Of a DNA stretch of 64,000 nucleotides, positions 48,607-62,005 are shown piece after piece (positions within the stretch are counted from its first letter, which is position 1; each line of letters opens with the position of its first letter). The notes below the pieces were generated by a model. That model had not been told where the DNA came from. It made no database searches and was given only the letters and a program-made list of their open reading frames with translations. Source of the stretch: Asterias amurensis (taxonomy: Eukaryota > Echinodermata > Asteroidea > Forcipulatida > Asteriidae); assembly GCF_032118995.1 (NCBI RefSeq), contig NC_092663.1:3534001-3598000 (forward strand), written 5' to 3'. The translations under genes were made by a program, and so were the position numbers.

Positions 48607-51354
48607 CTTGAGTTGTTGATAGCTGATGACTTGTAGTGCTGCTGGTCTTGGTTGTTGTAGTGGTCGTTGGTGCTTTAGGTTTTTAAGAAAAGTGCATAAC
48701 AATTGAGAATAAATTATCATAGATGTTAAATTTGCATCAGGGATAAAGATTATTCATTTTGGTTTTCACCCATATACACCATTGAGTGTGTATTACTGTA
48801 TACTTGGTACTTACCCGAGTACTGTGAAAAAAATCACATACATATTACTCGGGTGGGAATATTCAGTAGCTAGAGGCAGTTCATTACATTAATAAATTCT
48901 CAATAACAAAATCAAGTAGCAGAATTTGAACTCTGTCCGAGTTGAACAAACTGACCTGACTTTATTGTAGTTAAAAGATATTTTGTTAGTCTGTAGCAAT
49001 GAAAGGATTCATTATGCATAACAAAAAACATTGCAAGTGTGAAGAGACAAATGGATTCGCTTACGAGGAGGACGGCCCTTGATGGTAGTAGTCGATAGCA
49101 AAGTGTCTCCTGTTGGCAAACCTAAAGGATTAATCAAAATATTGTGTAATGTTCAGAACACAACAGAATGAATCCATCCAAGATGCTCATACATTTTTCC
49201 TGGTATTATAGTAAACACATGCACTTGTTATCAAGACTCTTCTCTTAATAAATACAATTATTTTACCTTTAGTTGTAGGGGATTTGGTTGTCACATATTC
49301 TGTTGTTGAAAACTCTGTAAAAGCAAAAGTTATTGTTCAATAATTAGTTGTTTGTAGAATATTATTATAGTAAAGGGTTAACGTGAATGTTGTAAAGAAA
49401 TAGGTAATGTTTTCAAACCCTGTTTCAATGGAGAATAAGAAGAAATCACAATCCAACAAACCTAGTGGATAACAGGATAAGTTGTGTCAAAAATGACTTT
49501 GAGAAAAGTATTTCCATATGTGGTAATGTGCAATTTGTACCAAAACTTGTCTTTGTAATTGTCCAACAAAATTTAATGCTAAAAAACTTGGGGGGGGGGG
49601 GGGGGGGTTCTTTACTTTGTAAACGAATGTGATTACCTTCAGCACATCCCAAGACAGTCAACTCAATAGTTGCTCCGCTGACACCTGAGACATCAATGAA
49701 CTTGATCTGGAGTTCCTTTATACCTTCTAGTGATGGTTCGTTCATGGGAAATACCTTCATTTCTGATTGAATACCCTCAATAGACAAGGTAAACTGTGAA
49801 CAGGAGAATGGAAGTTTTTGCTTTACTTCAAGATTGATAATCAATGAGCACATTGTGAAAAATAAAAGTGAAAACAATAATTATAAGTGGATTAGTTAAA
49901 AAATGTTCCCACTCACCTCCGTGATTGTATTTTTGATCACCACTTGCTTGAAATCTGTCTCGTCTACTCTCTTTGCAAGTAATGTGAAAGTGAATTTGAC
50001 TGACTGTGGTGACGTTGATCCCGTCTTTGGTGTGGTCGTTCCTTCTGCTTGTCCAGAAGTAACACTTGACGTGATTTTCTTCAAAGTGATAAGAACTCCA
50101 CGAACATTGATATTGCTATTGAACTTTCTCTCCAGAACAGCACTGTTGCCAACAGACTGTTCGATTGGTAACTCGGAAAATGTGAGAAAGCCTGACTCAT
50201 CTGTCAAGAGATTTCCTCTTGTCTGGTCCTTTGTCTCTACACCGCTCTCGCTATCCATATTTTGAAGACAGTACCCTGAACGGACAGAAATGGGTATTAT
50301 TAACACTGATAGTTTTTTTTTAAATCAGATCTAAGGTTACTGCTATAGTCATTTTTATTTCTCAGAATACAAAACTGTATGTCTTTACCCTCTGTGGTTG
50401 AAACCAGAGATGTTGTTGAGGTTGTTGTTCGTTCTGTGGTTGTCTGAGTTGGTGTTGTAACTGCCACAGTGCTTGTTGATTCTTCGGTTGTCGTTGTTGG
50501 TGTTGTCACAGAGACTGCTGTAGTTGTTACCTGGGTTGTGGTGAATTCTGGGACAAAACAAAAAGGGGATTGGAATCAGAACAGTTTGTAATTCAAACAA
50601 AAGGACTGGGTCTTAAGACTGTTTATTTTAAAGGCTTGCCTATTTGTAACCTGCATTTCAAGAAACAAATAATTTCTTACATACAAGTAACAGGAATACT
50701 GTATTCCTGCTACTATCAGCTTACCTTCTGCACAGCCCAATACATGCAGTTCCAAAGTTGCAGACGAAACACCAGTGACCTCTAGGACAGTCACACGGAA
50801 TGCCACAACCCCTTCAATGACTTCATTTCCAAGTTTTAGGAACTTCTGCAAGGGTTGATCACTGACTGGTGTGAATGTGATCACCTGTGGGGAGAGAATT
50901 ATAACGTGAACCTCGGAAATTACTCTTGATGCAATTTCTTCAGAAATCTTCACATGTTTTATATTACTTGACTCTGAAAATAAGTGTGTAAGATTATTTG
51001 TTATATTCACCTTTGGTTCTTGGCTGTCTTCCAGCAACAGGGGCTTAAAGTCATCGTTTCTCTCCTTCTTGGTGAAGAAATTTATAGTCACAGACACAAG
51101 TTCCTCATTTCCAGTCGGAGATGGTGTCGAGGAAGATGATGATGGAACAAGCCTAATACTGATTGCTCTGATAGAGGCAGATCTTGTTAAAATGCCATCA
51201 ACACTGGGCAGGTTGTTGTCTCCCACCTCCAAAGGCAAGCTTTCGAACTTGATGTAAGTTGTTCCATTTTCTACTTGTAAAGTAATTAGATCTGAGGTAG
51301 GTGTAAAACCTTCCTGAAGGCCTTCTTCACCATCCATATTCTCCAAACAGTAAC
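48607..51354 (-). CDS. Array unit U19 (long unit 3)
   Basis: Exons: I-a 51011-51354, I-b 50725-50884, linker B 50389-50547, II-a 49917-50275, II-b 49637-49793, linker exons 49267-49314, 49065-49121 and 48607-48672. Same architecture as U7 and U14. Its poly-G tract is the longest (18, at 49590-49607). The domain I intron is intermediate between the two subtypes (SESSN if retained). Confidence 0.8.
48720..48879. mobile_element. Foldback-element remnant (copy 3)
   Basis: Third copy of the sequence at 21941 and 37437, in the same intron position of long unit U19. It has one visible change (AGTAGCTAG for AGTGGCTAG at about 48866). Confidence 0.6.
49590..49607. repeat. Poly-G tract, 18 bp (long-unit intron)
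   Basis: Longest of the three aligned G runs, 29 bp inside the intron after domain II-b of U19. Confidence 0.9.
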
Positions 51355-51455
51355 CTGCAAGGTAAATAAATCAGTAATGGTATGAAAGTCATGTATGTTT
51401 GTTCAAAAAGCTGTAAGAATGAAGGCTTGGTTATTTATCGCATATTCGTAATTAC

Positions 51456-53464
51456 CTGGAGTTGTTGATAGCTGAGGAGTTGTGGTGCTAACAGTACTGC
51501 TAGTTGTAGTTTGCGTAGTTGTTGAGACTTCTAAAACGGCAAGAAAGATCTTGTGTAAATTAATTCCATCTGTTGTGATACCCAATGTTAGCAAATGTGT
51601 ATTGAGTGATCTGAAATCATGAAACACTGGAAGACCAAACAAACTAACTTTTTGGTCAGACTGAGTTTTATTGAGGAAAAAAGTTCTTGGTCAAACTGAA
51701 TTTTATTGAGGGAAAAAGTTCTTTACTTGGTAAACGAATTTTATTACCTTCAGCACATCCCAAGACAGTTAACTCAATAGTTGCTCCGCTGACACCTGAG
51801 ACATCAATGAACTTGATCTGAAGTTCCGTTATACCTTGTAGTGATGGTTCGTCCTCTGCAAATACCTTCACTTCCGATTGAATACCCTCAATAGTCAAGG
51901 TAAACTGTGAACAGGAGAAGAGAGTTTTTGCTTGACTACAAGATTTATAATCAATGAGCACATTGTGAAAAATAAAAGTGAAAACAATAATTATAAATGG
52001 ATTAGTTAAAAAATGTTCCCACTCACCTCCGTGATTGTATTTTTGATCACCACTTGCTTGAAATCTGTCTCGTCTACTCTCTTTGCAAGTAACGTGAAAG
52101 TGAATTTGACTGACTGTGGTGACGTTGATCCCGTCTTTGGTGTGGTCGTTCCTTCTGCTTGTCCAGAAGTAACACTTGATGTGATTTTCTTCAAAGTGAT
52201 AAGAACTCCACGAACATTGATATTGCTATTGAACTTTCTCTCCAGAACAGCACTGTTGCCAACAGACTGTTCGATTGGTAACTCGGAAAATGTGAGAAAG
52301 CCTGACTCATCTGTCAAGAGATTTCCTCTTGTCTGGTCCTTTGTCTCTACACCGCTCTCGCTATCCATATTTTGAAGACAGTACCCTGAACGGACAGAAA
52401 TGGGTATTATTAACACTGATAGTTTTTTTTTAAATCAGATCTAAGGTTACTGCTATAGTCATTTTTATTTCTCAGAATACAAAACTGTATGTCTTTACCC
52501 TCTGTGGTTGAAACCAGAGATGTTGTTGAGGTTGTTGTTCGTTCTGTGGTTGTCTGAGTTGGTGTTGTAACTGCCACAGTGCTTGTTGATTCTTCGGTTG
52601 TCGTTGTTGGTGTTGTCACAGAGACTGCTGTAGTTGTTACCTGGGTTGTGGTGAATTCTGGGACAAAACAAAAAGGGGATTGGAATCAGAACAGTTTGTA
52701 ATTCAAACAAAAGGACTGGGTCTTAAGACTGTTTATTTTAAAGGCTTGCCTATTTGTAACGTGCATTTCAAGAAACAAATAATTTCTTACATACAAGTAA
52801 CAGGAATACTGTATTCCTGCTACTATCAGCTTACCTTCTGCACAGCCCAATACATGCAGTTCCAAAGTTGCAGACGAAACACCAGTGACCTCTAGGACAG
52901 TCACACGGAATGCCACAACCCCTTCAATGACTTCATTTCCAAGTTTTAGGAACTTCTGCAAGGGTTGATCACTGACTGGTGTGAATGTGATCACCTGTGG
53001 GGAGAGAATTATAACGTGAACCTCGGAAATTACTCTTGATGCAATTTCTTCAGAAATCTTCACATGTTTTATATAACTTGACTCTGAAAATAAGTGTGTT
53101 AGATTATTTGTTATATTCACCTTGGGTTCTTGGCTGTCTTCCAGCAACAGGGGCTTAAAGTCATCGTTTCTCTCCTTCTTGGTGAAGAAATTTATAGTCA
53201 CAGACACAAGTTCCTCATTTCCAGTCGGAGATGGTGTCGAGGAAGATGATGATGGAACAAGCCTAATACTGATTGCTCTGATAGAGGCAGATCTTGTTAA
53301 AATGCCATCAACACTGGGCAGGTTGTTGTCTCCCACCTCCAAAGGCAAGCTTTCGAACTTGATGTAAGTTGTTCCATTTTCTACTTGTAAAGTAATTAGA
53401 TCTGAGGTAGGTGTAAAACCTTCCTGAAGGCCTTCTTCACCATCCATATTCTCCAAACAGTAAC
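51456..53464 (-). CDS. Array unit U20
   Basis: Exons: I-a 53121-53464, I-b 52835-52994, linker B 52499-52657, II-a 52027-52385, II-b 51748-51904, linker A 51456-51530. Markers: SQEP, TPTTTT, PIEQS, SEVKV. First of six successive units (U20-U25) with an exact 2110-bp period. Confidence 0.85.
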
Positions 53465-53565
53465 CTGCAAGGTAAATAAATCAGTAATGGTATGAAAGTC
53501 ATGTATGTTTGTTCAAAAAGCTGTAAGAATGAAGGCTTGGTTATTTATCGCATATTCGTAATTAC

Positions 53566-55574
53566 CTGGAGTTGTTGATAGCTGAGGAGTTGTGGTGCTA
53601 ACAGTACTGCTAGTTGTAGTTTGCGTAGTTGTTGAGACTTCTAAAACGGCAAGAAAGATCTTGTGTAAATTAATTCCATCTGTTGTGATACCCAATGTTA
53701 GCAAATGTGTATTGAGTGATCTGAAATCATGAAACACTGGCAGACCAAACAAACTAACTTTTTGGTCAGACTGAGTTTTATTGAGGGAAAAAGTTCTTGG
53801 TCAAACTGAATTTTATTGAGGGAAAAAGTTCTTTACTTGGTAAACGAATTTTATTACCTTCAGCACATCCCAAGACAGTTAACTCAATAGTTGCTCCGCT
53901 GACACCTGAGACATCGATGAACTTGATCTGAAGTTCCGTTATACCTTGTAGTGATGGTTCGTCCTCTGCAAATACCTTCACTTCCGATTGAATACCCTCA
54001 ATAGTCAAGGTAAACTGTGAACAGGAGAAGAAAGTTTTTGCTTGACTACAAGATTTATAATCAATGAGCACATTGTGAAAAATAAAAGTGAAAACAATAA
54101 TTATAAGTGGATTAGTTAAAAAATGTTCCCACTCACCTCCGTGATTGTATTTTTGATCACCACTTGCTTGAAATCTGTCTCGTCTACTCTCTTTGCAAGT
54201 AATGTGAAAGTGAATTTGACTGACTGTGGTGACGTTGATCCCGTCTTTGGTGTGGTCGTTCCTTCTGCTTGTCCAGAAGTAACACTTGATGTGATTTTCT
54301 TCAAAGTGATAAGAACTCCACGAACATTGATATTGCTATTGAACTTTCTCTCCAGAACAGCACTGTTGCCAACAGACTGTTCGATTGGTAACTCGGAAAA
54401 TGTGAGAAAGCCTGACTCATCTGTCAAGAGATTTCCTCTTGTCTGGTCCTTTGTCTCTACACCGCTCTCGCTATCCATATTTTGAAGACAGTACCCTGAA
54501 CGGACAGAAATGGGTATTATTAACACTGATAGTTTTTTTTAAAATCAGATCTAAGGTTACTGCTATAGTCATTTTTATTTCTCAGAATACAAAACTGTAT
54601 GTCTTTACCCTCTGTGGTTGAAACCAGAGATGTTGTTGAGGTTGTTGTTCGTTCTGTGGTTGTCTGAGTTGGTGTTGTAACTGCCACAGTGCTTGTTGAT
54701 TCTTCGGTTGTCGTTGTTGGTGTTGTCACAGAGACTGCTGTAGTTGTTACCTGGGTTGTGGTGAATTCTGGGACAAAACAAAAAGGGGATTGGAATCAGA
54801 ACAGTTTGTAATTCAAACAAAAGGACTGGGTCTTAAGACTGTTTATTTTAAAGGCTTGCCTATTTGTAACGTGCATTTCAAGAAACAAATAATTTCTTAC
54901 ATACAAGAAACAGGAATACTGTATTCCTGCTACTATCAGCTTACCTTCTGCACAGCCCAATACATGCAGTTCCAAAGTTGCAGACGAAACACCAGTGACC
55001 TCTAGGACAGTCACACGGAATGCCACAACCCCTTCAATGACTTCATTTCCAAGTTTTAGGAACTTCTGCAAGGGTTGATCACTGACTGGTGTGAATGTGA
55101 TCACCTGTGGGGAGAGAATTATAACGTGAACCTCGGAAATTACTCTTGATGCAATTTCTTCAGAAATCTTCACATGTTTTATATAACTTGACTCTGAAAA
55201 TAAGTGTGTTAGATTATTTGTTATATTCACCTTGGGTTCTTGGCTGTCTTCCAGCAACAGGGGCTTAAAGTCATCGTTTCTCTCCTTCTTGGTGAAGAAA
55301 TTTATAGTCACAGACACAAGTTCCTCATTTCCAGTCGGAGATGGTGTCGAGGAAGATGATGATGGAACAAGCCTAATACTGATTGCTCTGATAGAGGCAG
55401 ATCTTGTTAAAATGCCATCAACACTGGGCAGGTTGTTGTCTCCCACCTCCAAAGGCAAGCTTTCGAACTTGATGTAAGTTGTTCCATTTTCTACTTGTAA
55501 AGTAATTAGATCTGAGGTAGGTGTAAAACCTTCCTGAAGGCCTTCTTCACCATCCATATTCTCCAAACAGTAAC
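53566..55574 (-). CDS. Array unit U21
   Basis: Exons: I-a 55231-55574, I-b 54945-55104, linker B 54609-54767, II-a 54137-54495, II-b 53858-54014, linker A 53566-53640. The intron after I-b has ACAAGAAACAGG at 54904, a T to A change shared with U22 and U23, marking these three as one expansion. Confidence 0.85.
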
Positions 55575-55675
55575 CTGCAAGGTAAATAAATCAGTAATGG
55601 TATGAAAGTCATGTATGTTTGTTCAAAAAGCTGTAAGAATGAAGGCTTGGTTATTTATCGCATATTCGTAATTAC

Positions 55676-57684
55676 CTGGAGTTGTTGATAGCTGAGGAGT
55701 TGTGGTGCTAACAGTACTGCTAGTTGTAGTTTGCGTAGTTGTTGAGACTTCTAAAACGGCAAGAAAGATCTTGTGTAAATTAATTCCATCTGTTGTGATA
55801 CCCAATGTTAGCAAATGTGTATTGAGTGATCTGAAATCATGAAACACTGGCAGACCAAACAAACTAACTTTTTGGTCAGACTGAGTTTTATTGAGGGAAA
55901 AAGTTCTTGGTCAAACTGAATTTTATTGAGGGAAAAAGTTCTTTACTTGGTAAACGAATTTTATTACCTTCAGCACATCCCAAGACAGTTAACTCAATAG
56001 TTGCTCCGCTGACACCTGAGACATCGATGAACTTGATCTGAAGTTCCGTTATACCTTGTAGTGATGGTTCGTCCTCTGCAAATACCTTCACTTCCGATTG
56101 AATACCCTCAATAGTCAAGGTAAACTGTGAACAGGAGAAGAAAGTTTTTGCTTGACTACAAGATTTATAATCAATGAGCACATTGTGAAAAATAAAAGTG
56201 AAAACAATAATTATAAGTGGATTAGTTAAAAAATGTTCCCACTCACCTCCGTGATTGTATTTTTGATCACCACTTGCTTGAAATCTGTCTCGTCTACTCT
56301 CTTTGCAAGTAATGTGAAAGTGAATTTGACTGACTGTGGTGACGTTGATCCCGTCTTTGGTGTGGTCGTTCCTTCTGCTTGTCCAGAAGTAACACTTGAT
56401 GTGATTTTCTTCAAAGTGATAAGAACTCCACGAACATTGATATTGCTATTGAACTTTCTCTCCAGAACAGCACTGTTGCCAACAGACTGTTCGATTGGTA
56501 ACTCGGAAAATGTGAGAAAGCCTGACTCATCTGTCAAGAGATTTCCTCTTGTCTGGTCCTTTGTCTCTACACCGCTCTCGCTATCCATATTTTGAAGACA
56601 GTACCCTGAACGGACAGAAATGGGTATTATTAACACTGATAGTTTTTTTTAAAATCAGATCTAAGGTTACTGCTATAGTCATTTTTATTTCTCAGAATAC
56701 AAAACTGTATGTCTTTACCCTCTGTGGTTGAAACCAGAGATGTTGTTGAGGTTGTTGTTCGTTCTGTGGTTGTCTGAGTTGGTGTTGTAACTGCCACAGT
56801 GCTTGTTGATTCTTCGGTTGTCGTTGTTGGTGTTGTCACAGAGACTGCTGTAGTTGTTACCTGGGTTGTGGTGAATTCTGGGACAAAACAAAAAGGGGAT
56901 TGGAATCAGAACAGTTTGTAATTCAAACAAAAGGACTGGGTCTTAAGACTGTTTATTTTAAAGGCTTGCCTATTTGTAACGTGCATTTCAAGAAACAAAT
57001 AATTTCTTACATACAAGAAACAGGAATACTGTATTCCTGCTACTATCAGCTTACCTTCTGCACAGCCCAATACATGCAGTTCCAAAGTTGCAGACGAAAC
57101 ACCAGTGACCTCTAGGACAGTCACACGGAATGCCACAACCCCTTCAATGACTTCATTTCCAAGTTTTAGGAACTTCTGCAAGGGTTGATCACTGACTGGT
57201 GTGAATGTGATCACCTGTGGGGAGAGAATTATAACGTGAACCTCGGAAATTACTCTTGATGCAATTTCTTCAGAAATCTTCACATGTTTTATATAACTTG
57301 ACTCTGAAAATAAGTGTGTTAGATTATTTGTTATATTCACCTTGGGTTCTTGGCTGTCTTCCAGCAACAGGGGCTTAAAGTCATCGTTTCTCTCCTTCTT
57401 GGTGAAGAAATTTATAGTCACAGACACAAGTTCCTCATTTCCAGTCGGAGATGGTGTCGAGGAAGATGATGATGGAACAAGCCTAATACTGATTGCTCTG
57501 ATAGAGGCAGATCTTGTTAAAATGCCATCAACACTGGGCAGGTTGTTGTCTCCCACCTCCAAAGGCAAGCTTTCGAACTTGATGTAAGTTGTTCCATTTT
57601 CTACTTGTAAAGTAATTAGATCTGAGGTAGGTGTAAAACCTTCCTGAAGGCCTTCTTCACCATCCATATTCTCCAAACAGTAAC
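55676..57684 (-). CDS. Array unit U22
   Basis: Exons: I-a 57341-57684, I-b 57055-57214, linker B 56719-56877, II-a 56247-56605, II-b 55968-56124, linker A 55676-55750. Coding sequence is indistinguishable from U21 by eye; it shares the ACAAGAAACAGG intron variant. Confidence 0.85.
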
Positions 57685-57785
57685 CTGCAAGGTAAATAAA
57701 TCAGTAATGGTATGAAAGTCATGTATGTTTGTTCAAAAAGCTGTAAGAATGAAGGCTTGGTTATTTATCGCATATTCGTAATTAC

Positions 57786-59794
57786 CTGGAGTTGTTGATA
57801 GCTGAGGAGTTGTGGTGCTAACAGTACTGCTAGTTGTAGTTTGCGTAGTTGTTGAGACTTCTAAAACGGCAAGAAAGATCTTGTGTAAATTAATTCCATC
57901 TGTTGTGATACCCAATGTTAGCAAATGTGTATTGAGTGATCTGAAATCATGAAACACTGGCAGACCAAACAAACTAACTTTTTGGTCAGACTGAGTTTTA
58001 TTGAGGGAAAAAGTTCTTGGTCAAACTGAATTTTATTGAGGGAAAAAGTTCTTTACTTGGTAAACGAATTTTATTACCTTCAGCACATCCCAAGACAGTT
58101 AACTCAATAGTTGCTCCGCTGACACCTGAGACATCGATGAACTTGATCTGAAGTTCCGTTATACCTTGTAGTGATGGTTCGTCCTCTGCAAATACCTTCA
58201 CTTCCGATTGAATACCCTCAATAGTCAAGGTAAACTGTGAACAGGAGAAGAAAGTTTTTGCTTGACTACAAGATTTATAATCAATGAGCACATTGTGAAA
58301 AATAAAAGTGAAAACAATAATTATAAGTGGATTAGTTAAAAAATGTTCCCACTCACCTCCGTGATTGTATTTTTGATCACCACTTGCTTGAAATCTGTCT
58401 CGTCTACTCTCTTTGCAAGTAATGTGAAAGTGAATTTGACTGACTGTGGTGACGTTGATCCCGTCTTTGGTGTGGTCGTTCCTTCTGCTTGTCCAGAAGT
58501 AACACTTGATGTGATTTTCTTCAAAGTGATAAGAACTCCACGAACATTGATATTGCTATTGAACTTTCTCTCCAGAACAGCACTGTTGCCAACAGACTGT
58601 TCGATTGGTAACTCGGAAAATGTGAGAAAGCCTGACTCATCTGTCAAGAGATTTCCTCTTGTCTGGTCCTTTGTCTCTACACCGCTCTCGCTATCCATAT
58701 TTTGAAGACAGTACCCTGAACGGACAGAAATGGGTATTATTAACACTGATAGTTTTTTTTAAAATCAGATCTAAGGTTACTGCTATAGTCATTTTTATTT
58801 CTCAGAATACAAAACTGTATGTCTTTACCCTCTGTGGTTGAAACCAGAGATGTTGTTGAGGTTGTTGTTCGTTCTGTGGTTGTCTGAGTTGGTGTTGTAA
58901 CTGCCACAGTGCTTGTTGATTCTTCGGTTGTCGTTGTTGGTGTTGTCACAGAGACTGCTGTAGTTGTTACCTGGGTTGTGGTGAATTCTGGGACAAAACA
59001 AAAAGGGGATTGGAATCAGAACAGTTTGTAATTCAAACAAAAGGACTGGGTCTTAAGACTGTTTATTTTAAAGGCTTGCCTATTTGTAACGTGCATTTCA
59101 AGAAACAAATAATTTCTTACATACAAGAAACAGGAATACTGTATTCCTGCTACTATCAGCTTACCTTCTGCACAGCCCAATACATGCAGTTCCAAAGTTG
59201 CAGACGAAACACCAGTGACCTCTAGGACAGTCACACGGAATGCCACAACCCCTTCAATGACTTCATTTCCAAGTTTTAGGAACTTCTGCAAGGGTTGATC
59301 ACTGACTGGTGTGAATGTGATCACCTGTGGGGAGAGAATTATAACGTGAACCTCGGAAATTACTCTTGATGCAATTTCTTCAGAAATCTTCACATGTTTT
59401 ATATAACTTGACTCTGAAAATAAGTGTGTAAGATTATTTGTTATATTCACCTTGGGTTCTTGGCTGTCTTCCAGCAACAGGGGCTTAAAGTCATCGTTTC
59501 TCTCCTTCTTGGTGAAGAAATTTATAGTCACCGACACAAGTTCCTCATTTCCAGTCGGAGATGGTGTCGAGGAAGATGATGATGGAACAAGCCTAATACT
59601 GATTGCTCTGATAGAGGCAGATCTTGTTAAAATGCCATCAACACTGGGCAGGTTGTTGTCTCCCACCTCCAAAGGCAAGCTTTCGAACTTGATGTAAGTT
59701 GTTCCATTTTCTACTTGTAAAGTAATTAGATCTGAGGTAGGTGTAAAACCTTCCTGAAGGCCTTCTTCACCATCCATATTCTCCAAACAGTAAC
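57786..59794 (-). CDS. Array unit U23
   Basis: Exons: I-a 59451-59794, I-b 59165-59324, linker B 58829-58987, II-a 58357-58715, II-b 58078-58234, linker A 57786-57860. It has a private silent change at 59532 in domain I-a (Ser codon TCG). Confidence 0.85.
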
Positions 59795-59895
59795 CTGCAA
59801 GGTAAATAAATCAGTAATGGTATGAAAGTCATGTATGTTTGTTCAAAAAGCTGTAAGAATGAAGGCTTGGTTATTTATCGCATATTCGTAATTAC

Positions 59896-61904
59896 CTGGA
59901 GTTGTTGATAGCTGAGGAGTTGTGGTGCTAACAGTACTGCTAGTTGTAGTTTGCGTAGTTGTTAAGACTTCTAAAACGGCAAGAAAGATCTTGTGTAAAT
60001 TAATTCCATCTGTTGTGATACCCAATGTTAGCAAATGTGTATTGAGTGATCTGAAATCATGAAACACTGGCAGGCCAAACAAACTAACTTTTTGGTCAGA
60101 CTGAGTTTTATTGAGGAAAAAAGTTCTTGGTCAAACTGAATTTTATTGAGGGAAAAAGTTCTTTACTTGGTAAACGAATTTTATTACCTTCAGCACATCC
60201 CAAGACAGTTAACTCAATAGTTGCTCCGCTGACACCTGAGACATCGATGAACTTGATCTGAAGTTCCGTTATACCTTGTAGTGATGGTTCGTCCTCTGCA
60301 AATACCTTCACTTCCGATTGAATACCCTCAATAGTCAAGGTAAACTGTGAACAGGAGAAGAAAGTTTTTGCTTGACTACAAGATTTATAATCAATGAGCA
60401 CATTGTGAAAAATAAAAGTGAAAACAATAATTATAAGTGGATTAGTTAAAAAATGTTCCCACTCACCTCCGTGATTGTATTTTTGATCACCACTTGCTTG
60501 AAATCTGTCTCGTCTACTCTCTTTGCAAGTAATGTGAAAGTGAATTTGACTGACTGTGGTGACGTTGATCCCGTCTTTGGTGTGGTCGTTCCTTCTGCTT
60601 GTCCAGAAGTAACACTTGATGTGATTTTCTTCAAAGTGATAAGAACTCCACGAACATTGATATTGCTATTGAACTTTCTCTCCAGAACAGCACTGTTGCC
60701 AACAGACTGTTCGATTGGTAACTCGGAAAATGTGAGAAAGCCTGACTCATCTGTCAAGAGATTTCCTCTTGTCTGGTCCTTTGTCTCTACACCGCTCTCG
60801 CTATCCATATTTTGAAGACAGTACCCTGAACGGACAGAAATGGGTATTATTAACACTGATAGTTTTTTTTTAAATCAGATCTAAGGTTACTGCTATAGTC
60901 ATTTTTATTTCTCAGAATACAAAACTGTATGTCTTTACCCTCTGTGGTTGAAACCAGAGATGTTGTTGAGGTTGTTGTTCGTTCTGTGGTTGTCTGAGTT
61001 GGTGTTGTAACTGCCACAGTGCTTGTTGATTCTTCGGTTGTCGTTGTTGGTGTTGTCACAGAGACTGCTGTAGTTGTTACCTGGGTTGTGGTGAATTCTG
61101 GGACAAAACAAAAAGGGGATTGGAATCAGAACAGTTTGTAATTCAAACAAAAGGACTGGGTCTTAAGACTGTTTATTTTAAAGGCTTGCCTATTTGTAAC
61201 GTGCATTTCAAGAAACAAATAATTTCTTACATACAAGTAACAGGAATACTGTATTCCTGCTACTATCAGCTTACCTTCTGCACAGCCCAATACATGCAGT
61301 TCCAAAGTTGCAGACGAAACACCAGTGACCTCTAGGACAGTCACACGGAATGCCACAACCCCTTCAATGACTTCATTTCCAAGTTTTAGGAACTTCTGCA
61401 AGGGTTGATCACTGACTGGTGTGAATGTGATCACCTGTGGGGAGAGAATTATAACGTGAACCTCGGAAATTACTCTTGATGCAATTTCTTCAGAAATCTT
61501 CACATGTTTTATATAACTTGACTCTGAAAATAAGTGTGTAAGATTATTTGTTATATTCACCTTGGGTTCTTGGCTGTCTTCCAGCAACAGGGGCTTAAAG
61601 TCATCGTTTCTCTCCTTCTTGGTGAAGAAATTTATAGTCACAGACACAAGTTCCTCATTTCCAGTCGGAGATGGTGTCGAGGAAGATGATGATGGAACAA
61701 GCCTAATACTGATTGCTCTGATAGAGGCAGATCTTGTTAAAATGCCATCAACACTGGGCAGGTTGTTGTCTCCCACCTCCAAAGGCAAGCTTTCGAACTT
61801 GATGTAAGTTGTTCCATTTTCTACTTGTAAAGTAATTAGATCTGAGGTAGGTGTAAAACCTTCCTGAAGGCCTTCTTCACCATCCATATTCTCCAAACAG
61901 TAAC
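59896..61904 (-). CDS. Array unit U24
   Basis: Exons: I-a 61561-61904, I-b 61275-61434, linker B 60939-61097, II-a 60467-60825, II-b 60188-60344, linker A 59896-59970. Linker A has a private Ser to Leu change (EVLTTTQ). The intron after I-b reverts to the common ACAAGTAACAGG form. Confidence 0.85.
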
Positions 61905-62005
61905 CTGCAAGGTAAATAAATCAGTAATGGTATGAAAGTCATGTATGTTTGTTCAAAAAGCTGTAAGAATGAAGGCTTGGTTATTTATCGCATATTCGTA
62001 ATTAC

